From: Allonocardiopsis opalescens | GTDB taxonomy: Bacteria; Actinomycetota; Actinomycetes; Streptosporangiales; Streptosporangiaceae | Direction of reading: 5' to 3' | NCBI RefSeq assembly: GCF_003002095.1 | Contig: NZ_PVZC01000006.1 | Span: 124,001 to 188,000, forward strand | DNA length: 64,000 nt | Shown here: in pieces, positions 35,358-45,397 of the stretch | Layout: each line of letters starts with the position of its first letter | How positions within the stretch are numbered: position 1 is the first letter of the stretch | Program-made: the position numbers and the translations under genes | Notes under the pieces: model-generated | Told to the model about the DNA's origin: nothing | Database searches by the model: none | The model's input: only the letters and a program-made list of their open reading frames with translations

Positions 35358-35810
35358 TCACAGCCGCAGGCTCACGGTGCGGGCGGCGAGGTCGTGCAGG
35401 CCGCGCCCGTCGCGGTCCCACACCAGCGGCGGCACCACCAGGCAGATCAGCAGGGTGCGCAGCAGCACCCGGACCGCCCAGGGCGGGCCGTCGCCGACCG
35501 GGGCGAGGTGGACGCCAAGGAGCCGCTTGCCGATCGTGGTGCCGGTGAGGCTGATGGAGACCACGGCCACCAGGGCGAAGACGCCGAGCGGCAGCAGGGG
35601 GTGGTCCAGCGGCACCAGCTGCGCCGCGGCCACGGCGAGCAGCCAGTCGATGAAGATCGCACCGATGCGGCGGCCGAAGCCCGGGATCGACCGCGGGCCG
35701 GATTCGGGCAGCCCCAATCGCCTGCCCCGGTATCCGAATTCGGAATCGGCGGACCCCGCCGCCTCGGCTCCGCCGCCGTCGCCCGGCGGCCGCCGCCTGT
35801 CGTGCGCCAT
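35358..35810 (-). CDS. RDD family membrane protein
   Basis: The 150-residue small membrane protein has the RDD hallmark [16 protein letters not shown] at its first membrane helix (R-D). Three membrane segments (about 50-68, 74-94 and 118-136) follow, with [14 protein letters not shown] between helices two and three and a closing [17 protein letters not shown]. The function is unknown; some RDD proteins affect ion or stress tolerance. The gene is divergent from glnA, an arrangement conserved in actinomycetes. The short leader suggests initiation at the ATG at 35810. Confidence 0.93.
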   Translation of the reverse strand: MAHDRRRPPGDGGGAEAAGSADSEFGYRGRRLGLPESGPRSIPGFGRRIGAIFIDWLLAVAAAQLVPLDHPLLPLGVFALVAVVSISLTGTTIGKRLLGVHLAPVGDGPPWAVRVLLRTLLICLVVPPLVWDRDGRGLHDLAARTVSLRL

Positions 35811-35951
35811 GGCCCCCACGGTACCGGCCCCGGTGCGAGAGGCCGCCGGGGGTGGGGCACCTCACCGTCGCGCTCCGTGACGGAAAGCGGAGCGGCGGCC
35901 GCCGCGCCTCCTTCTGTCCCGGCGCTGGTCCTGCTAGGGATGACGCCATCC

Positions 35952-35989
35952 GTAACATGCGTGAAACGCGAGGGACACGGCCGAGAAAC
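35952..35989 (+). promoter_or_regulatory. GlnR binding site upstream of glnA
   Basis: Four half-sites in perfect 11-base register read GTAAC-n6-GAAAC-n6-GACAC-n6-GAAAC, matching the a1-b1-a2-b2 layout of GlnR boxes known from Streptomyces nitrogen genes. It lies 51-88 bases before the glnA start, where GlnR activates transcription under nitrogen limitation. Confidence 0.9.
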
Positions 35990-36040
35990 GCCCTCTCCCT
36001 ACGCTGCCAGGCGAACGTACAGAGCACACGGAGGTTTGGT

Positions 36041-37465
36041 TTGTTCAAGAACGCCGAGGAGGTCCTTGCCTACATCAAGGACGAGGGCGTGCAGTTCGTT
36101 GACGTGCGCTTCACGGACCTGCCGGGTGCCACGCACCACTTCACCCTCCCCGTCGAGAACTTCGGCGAGGACGTGTTCACCGAGGGCCTGATGTTCGACG
36201 GCTCCTCCATCCGCGGGTTCCAGGCCATCCACGAGTCGGACATGCTGCTGCTGCCCGATCCGTCGACGGCGGTCATCGACCCGTTCCGCGAGTTCAAGAC
36301 GCTGAACCTCACCTTCTTCGTGCACGACCCGTTCACGCGCGAGCAGTACACCCGCGACCCCAGGAACGTCGCCCGCAAGGCCGAGGCGTACCTGAAGAGC
36401 ACCGGGATCGCCGACACCGCGTTCTTCGGCCCCGAGGCGGAGTTCTACATCTTCGACGACGCCCGCTTCGAGACCAAGCAGAACGCGTCGTACTACTACC
36501 TCGACTCCATCGAGGGCGCGTGGAACACCGGCAGCAAGGCCGAGGGCGGCAACCTCGGCTACCGCCCGCGCTACAAGGGCGGCTACTTCCCGGTCGAGCC
36601 CACCGACCACTACAGCGACCTGCGCTCGCGCATGGTCCGCCAGCTGATCGACTGCGGCATCACCGTCGAGATCCAGCACCACGAGGTGGGCACCGCCGGC
36701 CAGGCCGAGATCGACTTCCGCTTCGGCAGCCTGCTCAAGACCGCCGACAACGTGCAGCTGTACAAGTACGTCGTCAAGAACGTCGCGAACGCCGCGGGCA
36801 AGTCGGTCACCTTCATGCCCAAGCCGGTCTTCGGCGACAACGGCTCCGGCATGCACTGCCACCAGAGCCTGTGGAAGGACGGCTCGCCGCTCTTCTACGA
36901 CGAGTCGGGCTACGCCGGCCTGTCCGACATCGCCCGGTACTACATCGGCGGCCTGCTGGCCCACGCCCCGGCGCTGCTGGCCTTCACCAACCCCACGGTG
37001 AACTCCTTCCACCGCCTGGTGCCCGGCTTCGAGGCGCCCGTCAACCTGGTGTACTCGCAGCGCAACCGCTCCGCCGCCGTGCGCATCCCGCTCACCGGCT
37101 CCAACCCCAAGGCCAAGCGCCTGGAGTTCCGGGTCCCCGACCCCTCGGCCAACCCCTACCTGGCCTTCTCCGCCATGCTGATGGCCGGCCTCGACGGCAT
37201 CAAGAACAAGACCGAGCCGCCGGAGCCCATCGACAAGGACCTCTACGAGCTCCCCGCCGAGGAGGCCAAGGCGGTCCCCACCGTCCCCGGCTCCCTCGAC
37301 GAGGCGCTGACGGCCCTGGAGAACGACCACGCCTTCCTGCTGGAGGGCGGCGTCTTCACCCCGGACCTCATCGAGACCTGGATCGACTACAAGCGCACCA
37401 CCGAGATCGACCCGATCCGGCTGCGCCCCCACCCGCACGAGTTCGAGCTGTACTACGACGTGTGA
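36041..37465 (+). CDS. glnA: Glutamine synthetase type I (GlnA)
   Basis: The 474-residue enzyme makes glutamine from glutamate, ammonia and ATP and forms a dodecamer. Signatures are [34 protein letters not shown], the ATP-binding [12 protein letters not shown] segment, and NRSAAVRIP. Tyr402 in DLYELPAEE is the adenylylation site, so the enzyme is a target of GlnE, encoded 4 kb downstream. The start is TTG at 36041, six bases after GGAGG and giving the conserved N-terminus FKNAEEVL; the frame upstream is non-coding. It is controlled by a GlnR box at 35952-35989 and ends before a strong hairpin. Confidence 0.98.
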   Translation: MFKNAEEVLAYIKDEGVQFVDVRFTDLPGATHHFTLPVENFGEDVFTEGLMFDGSSIRGFQAIHESDMLLLPDPSTAVIDPFREFKTLNLTFFVHDPFTREQYTRDPRNVARKAEAYLKSTGIADTAFFGPEAEFYIFDDARFETKQNASYYYLDSIEGAWNTGSKAEGGNLGYRPRYKGGYFPVEPTDHYSDLRSRMVRQLIDCGITVEIQHHEVGTAGQAEIDFRFGSLLKTADNVQLYKYVVKNVANAAGKSVTFMPKPVFGDNGSGMHCHQSLWKDGSPLFYDESGYAGLSDIARYYIGGLLAHAPALLAFTNPTVNSFHRLVPGFEAPVNLVYSQRNRSAAVRIPLTGSNPKAKRLEFRVPDPSANPYLAFSAMLMAGLDGIKNKTEPPEPIDKDLYELPAEEAKAVPTVPGSLDEALTALENDHAFLLEGGVFTPDLIETWIDYKRTTEIDPIRLRPHPHEFELYYDV

Positions 37466-37492
37466 CCTGAGCCGTCACCCGTCCGCACGACC

Positions 37493-37529
37493 CGAGGCCC
37501 GGTCCCCTGCACAAGGGGGCCGGGCCTCG
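37493..37529 (+). terminator. glnA terminator
   Basis: CGAGGCCCGGTCCCC and GGGGGCCGGGCCTCG form a 15-base stem with one G-T pair and a seven-base loop, 28 bases after the glnA stop. Confidence 0.85.
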
Positions 37530-37555
37530 ACACGCGCGGGCGGGTACAGGAAGAC

Positions 37556-37591
37556 CCCCGCGCCCCGGCGGGGCGACGCCGGGGCGCGGGG
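37556..37591 (-). terminator. Terminator of the MFS gene (convergent)
   Basis: A 14-base perfect stem (CCCCGCGCCCCGGC and its complement) with an eight-base loop lies 11 bases beyond the minus-strand MFS stop, back to back with the glnA terminator. Confidence 0.8.
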
Positions 37592-37601
37592 GCGGGCCGC
37601 G

Positions 37602-39188
37602 CTAGTGCGCGGCGGCTGCGGTGGCGTCCGCCGGGGACTGGCGCTGGGCGAGCGGGATCTCCTTGATGAAGAACGCGACGATCAGCGACAGGACCACGAA
37701 CGGCGCCGAGAAGAGGAACACGTCGCCGATGGCGCCGGAGAAGGCGTCCAGGACGATGCCGTGGACGGGCTCCGGCAGGGCCTGGATGGCGGCGATGTTG
37801 TTGACGTCGACCTCCGCGGACGCGGGGGCGGCGCCGGGGGGCGCGCTGTCGGCCAGGTAGTTCTGCAGCTGGGTGGACATGACCACGCCGGCCACGGTGG
37901 TGCCCACGGCGGCGCCCATCTGCCGGAAGAACATCGAGGCGCTGGTGGCCGAGCCCATGTCGGCGCGGGGCACCGCGTTCTGGATCGCGGTGACCACGGT
38001 CTGCATGGTGAAGCCGAGTCCGGCGCCGAACAGGACCGAGTAGAGCGCGATCTGCCAGTACGGCGTGCCGGTGGCCACGGTGGACAGCAGCAGCAGCGCC
38101 ACCGTCAGTACGGCCGCGCCGGCGATCGGGTAGATCTTGTAGCGGCCGGTGCGGCTGATCAGCTGGCCGGAGCCGATCGAGGTGATGAAGATGCCCACCA
38201 CGGCCGGAAGCATGGCCAGGCCGGAGACGGTGGGCGACATGCCCTGCACCGCCTGCAGGTACAGCGGCAGGAAGACCAGGCCGCCGAACATCGCGAAGCC
38301 CGACAGCGCGTTGAAGACGTTGCCCAGGCTGAAGATCGAGAGCCGGAACAGGTGCAGCGGGATGATCGGCTCCTTGGCCCGGCTCTCGGCCCAGACGAAC
38401 AGCGCGGCCAGCAGCACCGAGGCGGCCAGCAGCGCGAGCGCTCCGGCCTCCGTCCAGCCGTGGTCGGGGCCGCGCCAGTCCAGGTAGAGGATGAGCGAGG
38501 TGACCGAGGCGACGATCAGCGCCGCGCCCAGGTAGTCGATGGAGTGCTGGCGGCGCACGGTGGGGATGCGCAGCGCCATCGAGGTGACGACGAGCGCGGC
38601 GATGCCGATCGGCACGTTGATGTAGAAGATCCACTGCCAGCCGGGGCCGTCGGTGAAGAAGCCGCCGAGCAGCGGCCCGGCCACGCTGGAGATGCCGAAG
38701 ACGGCGGCGAAGGCGCCCTGGTAGCGGCCGCGGTCGCGCGGGGGGATGATGTCGCCGATGATCGCCAGCGCGATCGACATCAGGCCGCCGCCGCCCACGC
38801 CCTGGACGGCGCGGAAGATGATCAGCTGCGTCATGTCCTGGCTGAGCCCGGCCAGCAGCGAGCCGACGATGAAGATGCCGATGGCCACCTGGAAGATGAG
38901 CCGCCGGCCGTACAGGTCGGAGATCTTGCCCCACAGCGGCACGACCGCGGTGGAGGTGAGCAGGTACGCGGTCACCACCCATGACAGCTGGTCGAGGCCG
39001 CCCAGGTCGCTGACGATGCGCGGCAGCGCGGTGCCGACGATGCTCTGGTCGAGCGCGGCGAGCATCATCCCCGACATGATCCCGACCATGACGGTCAGGA
39101 TCTGCCGGTGCGAAAGGTAGGCCGGTGCCGCGTCGGCAGCCGCCCCCGTGCCCGGCGGGGGCGCCGGGCTCTCGGCTGTACTGGTCAT
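37602..39188 (-). CDS. MFS multidrug exporter, DHA2 (14 TM)
   Basis: The 528-residue DHA2 protein has LAALDQSIVGTALPRI (motif D1), PLWGKISDLYGRRLIF (motif A), FRAVQGVGGGGLMSIALAI near TM4 and GISSVAGPLLGGFFTDG (motif C). A large loop before the last helix carries VDVNNIAAIQAL, typical of actinobacterial EmrB/QacA members. AGGGGAC precedes the ATG at 39188. It lies 98 bases downstream of a TetR gene on the same strand, so it is probably repressed by that protein and induced by its substrate. The exported compound is unknown. Confidence 0.95.
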   Translation of the reverse strand: MTSTAESPAPPPGTGAAADAAPAYLSHRQILTVMVGIMSGMMLAALDQSIVGTALPRIVSDLGGLDQLSWVVTAYLLTSTAVVPLWGKISDLYGRRLIFQVAIGIFIVGSLLAGLSQDMTQLIIFRAVQGVGGGGLMSIALAIIGDIIPPRDRGRYQGAFAAVFGISSVAGPLLGGFFTDGPGWQWIFYINVPIGIAALVVTSMALRIPTVRRQHSIDYLGAALIVASVTSLILYLDWRGPDHGWTEAGALALLAASVLLAALFVWAESRAKEPIIPLHLFRLSIFSLGNVFNALSGFAMFGGLVFLPLYLQAVQGMSPTVSGLAMLPAVVGIFITSIGSGQLISRTGRYKIYPIAGAAVLTVALLLLSTVATGTPYWQIALYSVLFGAGLGFTMQTVVTAIQNAVPRADMGSATSASMFFRQMGAAVGTTVAGVVMSTQLQNYLADSAPPGAAPASAEVDVNNIAAIQALPEPVHGIVLDAFSGAIGDVFLFSAPFVVLSLIVAFFIKEIPLAQRQSPADATAAAAH

Positions 39189-39286
39189 GTGCTGTCCCCT
39201 GAAATGGAATGTCGGGTGTTCCGGAGCGTGGTCGGGGCTCCGGTCCGCGCCGCGCCCGATGGGCGGCACGGCTGGTCTGGCGTGCG

Positions 39287-39913
39287 TCAGCGGGGTGGCG
39301 GCAGGGTGAAGCCGGACGCGATCTGGTCGAAGGCGGTGTCGATCAGGGCTCCGAACTCGTCGGGGCCCTCGCCGTCGCGCCACAGCTCGAAGGCGGTGCG
39401 CACGGCGGTCAGCCCGGCCCGCGCCAGCATCCTCGGGTAGACGTCGGAGTCCGGGTCGGTACCGGATCTCGCGGCCATCTCCTCGATGATGGCCCGCTCG
39501 AAGCGGGCGAAGGACGCGAGGTGGTAGGCCTTGAGGGCGGGGTTCTCCCGCACCAGCCGGTGCCGTTCGCGCCATTCGCGGATGGCCGCCTCGGTCATGT
39601 TGTCCCGGATCGAGCCCATGGCGTGGCGCAGCGCCTCCAGCGGCGCCTCGCCGGCCGGCCTGGTGGAGAGCACGGCGCGCACCCGCTCCACCCGGTCGTC
39701 GCCGGGGTCGGCGATCGCCTCCTCCTTGCAGGAGAAGTGGTTGAAGAAGGTGCGGGGCGAGAGGTCGGCCGCCGTGGCGATCTCCTCGACCGTGACGCCG
39801 TCGACGCCGCGCTCCGCCGCGAGCCGCAGGGCGGCGGCGGCCAGGGCCTGCCTGGTCGCCTGCTTCTTGCGCTCCCGGCGCCCCAGTGGAGCGTCCGCGC
39901 TGATCGTCGTCAC
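39287..39913 (-). CDS. TetR family regulator
   Basis: The 208-residue regulator has an N-terminal TetR HTH, RRERKKQATRQALAAAALRL, then GVDGVTVEEIATAADLSPRTFFNHF with the FFNHF end typical of recognition helices. The MftR-like ligand region (IREWRERHRLVRENPALKAY) follows. A GTG at 39913 gives the best N-terminus (VTTISADAPLGRRE); no ribosome site is visible and CATACT lies upstream, so a leaderless start is possible. The next gene downstream is the DHA2 exporter, the expected regulated partner. Confidence 0.92.
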   Translation of the reverse strand: MTTISADAPLGRRERKKQATRQALAAAALRLAAERGVDGVTVEEIATAADLSPRTFFNHFSCKEEAIADPGDDRVERVRAVLSTRPAGEAPLEALRHAMGSIRDNMTEAAIREWRERHRLVRENPALKAYHLASFARFERAIIEEMAARSGTDPDSDVYPRMLARAGLTAVRTAFELWRDGEGPDEFGALIDTAFDQIASGFTLPPPR

Positions 39914-40141
39914 CTGATCAAGTATGCCCGGATAAGTGCACAATGCGCATCGATTCTCGTTGTGAAACGATTCCGCTCCCTGTGGCGATACCCACAGCGG
40001 TTCCACGGAATACCCGCGCGCTCCAGACCTGCTGGCACGCCGGTGGAGGCGGTCCGTTACAGGGGCATGGACGGCGGCGGGCCCGCGCCGGTGGACGGCG
40101 GCGGGCCCGGACGGCCGCGGGGCGCGGCGGAGCGGAGAGGG

Positions 40142-41668
40142 TCAGGGGATCTCGTAGAGCCGGACCTCGCGGCGGCTGGTGACCCACTGGTCGAGCTCCA
40201 CCGCGCCGATGTCGTCGAGCAGCTCCATCTTCCGCTCGTAGTCGGCGGCGCGCTCGGGGATCGTGCTGTCGCCCACGATCACCCACAGCCGGTCGACGGA
40301 GCGGATCCGCCGCTCCATCTCGGCGAGGTCGGTGACCTCGGGGGCGATCAGCGAGCCGTCGTCGGCCGGGCTGCGCTCGGCCAGCACGTCGCGCAGGCCG
40401 GCACCCATGTCGGGGTACGCCTGCATGATGCGGCGGTGCCTGCTGTGGGCGTACATGATGCCGTCGCCCGGCCGGGCGTACGCGCCGATGACCTCGGCGC
40501 GGATGCGGAGGTTGTCGCCCTTGCCGTTCTCGGCGTGGTCGTCGACGATCACCGGCAGCGCCAGCACGGCCACCAGCACCAGCCCGACGGCGGCCGCCAC
40601 CGGCCGCAGCGCGGCCAGCCCCGCCCCGGCCAGCAGCGCCAGCGCGGGCAGCACCATGACCGTGTAGCGCTCGTGGAAGGTGGGGGTGACCAGCACCGAC
40701 GCGATCAGCAGCAGCGCGGGCGGCGCCAGCAGCCACGGCAGCGCCACCGAGGCGACGGTCCAGCCCTCCGGCGAGCGGTCGTCGCGCCCGGAGCGGGCCG
40801 CGCCCAGCGCGACCAGCGCCACCAGCACCACCACCAGCAGCGGGCCGCCGGCCAGGAACTCCACCAGCTCCTCAAGGGTCTCCAGGGTGGGCGGCTCCAG
40901 GTGGCCGACCTGGCCGCGCTGGCCGAAGCCGACCACGAAGATCGGCAGCACCAGCGCGGCGGTGACGCCGGTGGTGATCAGCCAGGGCCGCCACGGCGCC
41001 GCACCGGTGCGGCGCCACAGCACCAGCAGCGCGCACAGGTGCGCGGCGAGCAGCAGCGCGGCGTACATGAACAGCAGCGCCATGGCCGCCGTCGCGAGGG
41101 TGTACCCCACCGCCCAGCCGCGCCACCGCGCCGGGCCCGGCTGCTGCACCAGCCGCACCAGGCAGTAGGTGGAGACGGTGGCCAGCGCGGTGACCAGCGC
41201 GTAGGAGCGGGCGTCGTGGGCGTACCAGGACATGGTGGGCGCCAGCGCCAGCACCAGCCCGGCGAAGAGCGCGGCGGCCGGCGAGACGAGCCGGCGGGCG
41301 ATCAGCGCGGTGAACACCACCGCGACCACCATGGCGACGGCCATGGGCGCGCGCATCACCCACTCGCGGGTGCCGATCTGCGCGACGGGGTGCATCAGCA
41401 GGTAGAAGGGGCCGTGGACGGCGTCGCCGTTGCGCAGCAGCGCGGCCAGCTCGACCAGCGAGCGGGTGGTGGCGGTGATGGTGGCGCCCTCGTCGGCCCG
41501 GTAGGAGGGCCCGGCGATGCCCCAGAAGGCCATCGCGGCGCCCGCCAGGCCCGGCACCGCGACGACCCAGTGCCCGGCCAGCCAGGCACGGCCGCGCGCC
41601 AGCAGCCCGGCCCAGCCGGCGGGCGTCTCGGCGCCGGGGCCGTCGGCCCGCTCTTTCAGCTCTACCAC
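40142..41668 (-). CDS. GT39-like polytopic membrane glycosyltransferase
   Basis: The 508-residue product has about eleven hydrophobic segments and the first-loop motif YRADEGATITATTR, where the acidic D-E after TM1 is typical of GT-C fold transferases that use polyprenyl-phosphate sugars. The APTMSWYAHDARSYAL segment is characteristic of the PMT/GT39-like actinobacterial family. The C-terminal 150 residues form an extracytoplasmic domain. It may transfer mannose or another sugar to a protein or wall glycan; donor and acceptor are unknown. GTG start at 41668. It is followed upstream on the same strand by glnE 122 bases away. Confidence 0.85.
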   Translation of the reverse strand: MVELKERADGPGAETPAGWAGLLARGRAWLAGHWVVAVPGLAGAAMAFWGIAGPSYRADEGATITATTRSLVELAALLRNGDAVHGPFYLLMHPVAQIGTREWVMRAPMAVAMVVAVVFTALIARRLVSPAAALFAGLVLALAPTMSWYAHDARSYALVTALATVSTYCLVRLVQQPGPARWRGWAVGYTLATAAMALLFMYAALLLAAHLCALLVLWRRTGAAPWRPWLITTGVTAALVLPIFVVGFGQRGQVGHLEPPTLETLEELVEFLAGGPLLVVVLVALVALGAARSGRDDRSPEGWTVASVALPWLLAPPALLLIASVLVTPTFHERYTVMVLPALALLAGAGLAALRPVAAAVGLVLVAVLALPVIVDDHAENGKGDNLRIRAEVIGAYARPGDGIMYAHSRHRRIMQAYPDMGAGLRDVLAERSPADDGSLIAPEVTDLAEMERRIRSVDRLWVIVGDSTIPERAADYERKMELLDDIGAVELDQWVTSRREVRLYEIP

Positions 41669-41790
41669 GGTGAGCAGACTACTGAACCAACCGGCCGATT
41701 TAGCCCCTTCTCAACTACTTGCAGGTCACCGGTCCGTTCTCCGACCGCACGTACCGCCCGTCCCGTGGGCCCCCGCGGCGCCGGGGAGCG

Positions 41791-44700
41791 TCAGCCGTAG
41801 AAGACGCGCTCCATGACGGCCCGGGCGCGCCGTGCCGTGCGCCGGTAGTCCTCGATCAGCGCGCCGTGGCTGTCGTAGCCGAGCACCCGCGCCAGCACGG
41901 TGCCCTCGCGGATGTCGGTGGGGATGGAGTCGCCGCCCTTGCCGCGCACCAGGGTGATCGCCCCCCTGATCCGCCCCGCCAGCCGCCACGCCGCCGCCAG
42001 CCGCCGCGCGTCGCCGCCGTCCAGCAGCCCGGCGTTGACCGCGGCCGCCAGGGCCTCCAGGGTGCGGGTGCCGCGCAGCGCCGGCACCCGGTGGGCGTGC
42101 TGGAGCTGGAGCAGCTGCGCCACCCACTCCACGTCGGACAGGCCGCCGCGGCCCAGCTTGGTGTGCAGTCCCGGGTCGGCGCCGCGCGGCAGCCGTTCGC
42201 TCTCCATCCGGGCCTTGAGCCGGCGGATCTCGCGCAGCGCGGCGTCGTCGATGCCGTGCTCGGGGTGGCGCAGCGGCTCGATCAGCTCGGTGAAGCGCGC
42301 GCCGAGTCCGGCGTCGCCGGCCGCGACGGCGGCGCGCAGCAGCGCCTGGCTCTCCCACGGCGAGGACCACCGCCGGTAGTAGGCGCGGTAGGAGGCGAGC
42401 GTGCGCACCAGCGGGCCCTGGCGGCCCTCGGGGCGCAGGTCGGCGTCGACGTGCAGGGCCGGGTCGGGCGCGGGCAGCGCCAGCAGCCGGCGCAGCTCCA
42501 CGGCGATCGCGTGCGCCGTCCTGGCCGCCTCGCCCTCGTCGGCGCCGGGCAGCGGATCGTGCACGAACATCACGTCGGCGTCGCTGGCGTAGCCGAGCTC
42601 GCGGCCGCCGAAGCGGCCCATCGCCACGATGGTGAACCGGGTGGGCGACGGCCTGCCGTCCAGCACGGCGCGGGTGGCCAGCCGCAGCGCGCCGTCGAGG
42701 GTCACGGCGGTGATGGCGCTCAGCGCCTCGCCGACCTGGTCGACGTCGATCAGGCCGAAGATGTCGGCGGCGGCCACCCGGAACAGCTCGCGGCGGCGCA
42801 GCGCGCGCAGGCCGGTGACGGCGAACTCCGCGGTGGCGTGCCGGCGCAGCACCGCGTCGGCCTCCACGGCCAGCGCCTGCTGCGGCCGGGGCGCCAGCGC
42901 CGCGTCGTCGCCCAGGATGGCGACGGCGTCGGGGGCGCGCAGCAGCAGGTCGGTGGCGTAGCGGCCCGAGCCGAGCAGCCAGGCCATCCGCTCGGCCACC
43001 CCCGCCTCGTCGCGTAGCAGCCGCAGGTACCAGGGGGTGCTGCCCAGCGCGTCGCTGACCTGCCGGAACCCGAGCAGGCCGCCGTCGGCGTCGGGGGCGG
43101 CGGCGAACCAGCCGAGCATCACCGGCAGCAGGGTGCGCTGGATCGCGGCGCGGCGCGACACGCCCGTGGTCAGCGCCTGGATGTGCCGCAGCGCCCCCGC
43201 GGGGTCGCCGAAGCCCAGCGCGGACAGCCGCGCCTCGGCCGCCTCGGGGCTGAGCCCGGCCTGGTCGCTGGGGACCCGGGCGGCGGCCTGGAGCAGCGGC
43301 CGGTAGAACAGCTTCTCGTGCAGCCGCCGCACCTCGCGGGCGTGCCGGCGCCACTCTGCGGTGAAGGAGTCCTCGGGGTGGGTGCGGTGGCCCAGCGCCC
43401 GGCCGATGCGGCGCAGCTCGCGCCGGCCGTCGGGCGTGCCGCCGTCGGGCACCATGTGGGTGCGGCGCATCCGGTGCAGCTGGAGCAGGTGCTCGACCCG
43501 GCGCAGGAAGCGGTAGGCCGCCGAGAGGTCGGCGGCGTCGTCGCGGCCGACGTAGCCGCCCGCGGACAGCGCGTCCAGCGCGTCCAGGGTGCCCGGGGCG
43601 CGCAGCGACTCGTCGGTCCTGCCGTGCACCAGCTGGAGCAGCTGCACGGCGAACTCCACGTCGCGCAGGCCGCCGGGGCCGAGCTTGAGCTGGCGGTCGG
43701 CCGCGCCGGCCGGGATGCTGGCCTCCACCCGGCGGCGCATGGCCTGCACGTCGGCGACGAAGTTCTCCCGCTCGGCCGCCCGCCACACCATCGGCGCCAG
43801 CGCCGCCAGGTACGCGGCGCCCAGCTCGGCGTCGCCGGCCACCGGGCGCGCCTTGAGCAGCGCCTGGAACTCCCAGGTCTGCGCCCATCTGCGGTAGTAG
43901 GCGGTGTGGCTGGCGAGGGTGCGCACCAGCGGGCCGTTGCGCCCCTCGGGGCGCAGGGCGGCGTCGACCTGCCACAGCGCCGCCTCCTCCCCCGCCTGCA
44001 TGCACACGCGCATGGCGGCCGCGGCCAGCCGCTCGGCGGCGCGCAGCGCCGCCTGCTCGTCGTCGGCGCCCTCGGCGGGCTCGGCCACGAACACCACGTC
44101 GACGTCGCTGACGTAGTTCAGCTCCCGGGCGCCGCACTTGCCCATGCCGATGACGGCCAGCCGGCACCAGCGCGCCGGATCGCCCAGCTCGGCGCGGGCG
44201 ACGGCCAGCGCCGCCTCCAGCGCCGCCGCCGCCAGGTCGGCCAGCTCGGCGGCGACCCGCTTGACGTCGGCCAGCCCGGTGAGGTCGCGTGCGGCCAGCC
44301 CCAGCACCCGGCGCCGGTAGGCCGCCCGCAGCGCCATGACGGGGTCGGCCTCGATGCGGTCGGGGCGGGCCGCGGGCGGTTCGGCCGGGTCGGCGGAGTC
44401 GTCGGCCCCGACGGCGCGCAGCAGCTCGGCGCGGACCTCGGCCGCCTCCGGCGCCCGCTCGGCCTCCGGGCCGCGCAGGCGCCGCCAGTCGCCGGGGTGG
44501 CGGCACAGGTGGTCGGTCAGCCCCGTGCTCGCGCCCAGCACCGCGAGCAGCCGCCCGCGCAGCTCGGCGTCGGCGCGGACCGCCGCCAGCAGCTCCTCGC
44601 GGTCGGGCGCCCGCTCCAGCAGCCGGGCCAGGCCGGTCAGCGCCGCCTCGGGGTCGGCCGCCTCGCGCAGCGCCTCCACCACCGCGCGGTCGGGGCCCGG

Positions 44701-44829
44701 GCCGTCGTCGTCGGGCAGCCGCAGCCCGATCTCGGCGAACAGCTCCGCCGCCTGGTCGGCCGCGACGAACCCGAGCCGCGCCAGGCGCCCGGCCGCGGTG
44801 GTCACCCTGCCGTGCTCGCTCGCCGTCAC
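41791..44829 (-). CDS. glnE: Bifunctional GlnA adenylyltransferase/adenylyl-removing enzyme
   Basis: The 1012-residue product matches full-length GlnE. It contains two nucleotidyltransferase domains: an N-terminal deadenylylase with GMGKCGARELNYVSDVDVVF and a C-terminal adenylylase with AMGRFGGRELGYASDADVMF, each with the G-x-E-L---SD-D metal motif. A central linker separates the two, and GGLRDVEF and GGLSDVEW occur once per half. It adds AMP to, or removes it from, Tyr402 of the GlnA encoded at 36041. The start is taken as GTG at 44829 (VTASEHGRV); a later GTG is possible. Two other glutamine-synthetase genes flank it within 15 kb, forming a nitrogen-assimilation neighbourhood. Confidence 0.97.
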   Translation of the reverse strand: MTASEHGRVTTAAGRLARLGFVAADQAAELFAEIGLRLPDDDGPGPDRAVVEALREAADPEAALTGLARLLERAPDREELLAAVRADAELRGRLLAVLGASTGLTDHLCRHPGDWRRLRGPEAERAPEAAEVRAELLRAVGADDSADPAEPPAARPDRIEADPVMALRAAYRRRVLGLAARDLTGLADVKRVAAELADLAAAALEAALAVARAELGDPARWCRLAVIGMGKCGARELNYVSDVDVVFVAEPAEGADDEQAALRAAERLAAAAMRVCMQAGEEAALWQVDAALRPEGRNGPLVRTLASHTAYYRRWAQTWEFQALLKARPVAGDAELGAAYLAALAPMVWRAAERENFVADVQAMRRRVEASIPAGAADRQLKLGPGGLRDVEFAVQLLQLVHGRTDESLRAPGTLDALDALSAGGYVGRDDAADLSAAYRFLRRVEHLLQLHRMRRTHMVPDGGTPDGRRELRRIGRALGHRTHPEDSFTAEWRRHAREVRRLHEKLFYRPLLQAAARVPSDQAGLSPEAAEARLSALGFGDPAGALRHIQALTTGVSRRAAIQRTLLPVMLGWFAAAPDADGGLLGFRQVSDALGSTPWYLRLLRDEAGVAERMAWLLGSGRYATDLLLRAPDAVAILGDDAALAPRPQQALAVEADAVLRRHATAEFAVTGLRALRRRELFRVAAADIFGLIDVDQVGEALSAITAVTLDGALRLATRAVLDGRPSPTRFTIVAMGRFGGRELGYASDADVMFVHDPLPGADEGEAARTAHAIAVELRRLLALPAPDPALHVDADLRPEGRQGPLVRTLASYRAYYRRWSSPWESQALLRAAVAAGDAGLGARFTELIEPLRHPEHGIDDAALREIRRLKARMESERLPRGADPGLHTKLGRGGLSDVEWVAQLLQLQHAHRVPALRGTRTLEALAAAVNAGLLDGGDARRLAAAWRLAGRIRGAITLVRGKGGDSIPTDIREGTVLARVLGYDSHGALIEDYRRTARRARAVMERVFYG

Positions 44830-45014
44830 GTACCTACGTTAATCGGCCCGGCCGCGTCCTGGCGCGACACGTTCGGGTCACGGTCGGGCTTAGGCGGGCC
44901 GGGGCGGGTTCTCAAGGCGTCTAAGGCGGCTGCCCGATGCGGAGGCGGGGGTCTTAGCGCGAGTCTCAAGGTGCCGGACCGACGGACGGGCCGGCGTGAG
45001 GAGGCGAGGAAGCG

Positions 45015-45332
45015 ATGTCCCCGGAACTGCTGCGCGCGGTGGCGGCGGAACGCGTCCGGGACCGGGAGCGCGCGGCGCGGGCGCGCGACCGGTTCCGGCG
45101 GCTCGGCCGCGACGGCGGCGCGGACGGCGCCGCGCCGCCGCCCGACGGGGGTGGACGGCGGCCGCGGCGGGCGCCCTCGGCGCCCGCGGCGCCGCCGGCC
45201 GGCGCGGAGCCGCGGCGGGCGGCCGGGCCCGCCGCGGCGCCGGTCCCCCGGCCGCGGCCCGCCGCGGCCCCCGGGCTCCGGGTCGGCGGGCGGGCGGCGG
45301 AGGGAGCCGCGGCCGGGCGGGCGGCGCGGTGA
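45015..45332 (+). CDS. Small Arg/Ala/Pro-rich protein, hypothetical
   Basis: The 105-residue product starts MSPELLRAVAAERVRDRERA, a basic amphipathic helix resembling small proteins often encoded beside LuxR-type ATPases in actinomycetes, and then continues as a low-complexity Ala/Pro/Arg/Gly tail. GAGGAAG lies shortly upstream of the ATG. Only the first 35 residues look conserved, so the tail end point may be fortuitous. Function unknown. Confidence 0.55.
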   Translation: MSPELLRAVAAERVRDRERAARARDRFRRLGRDGGADGAAPPPDGGGRRPRRAPSAPAAPPAGAEPRRAAGPAAAPVPRPRPAAAPGLRVGGRAAEGAAAGRAAR

Positions 45333-45397
45333 GCGCGCGGCCCGCTCCGGGCGCCGTACCGCCCGCTCACCCGGTGCTTTCGTCCGAGGTGGATGGC

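Noticed and set aside
35852-36040. 63-codon N-terminal extension of glnA
   Set aside because: It spans the GlnR box and has no ribosome site; the conserved GlnA N-terminus begins at the TTG.
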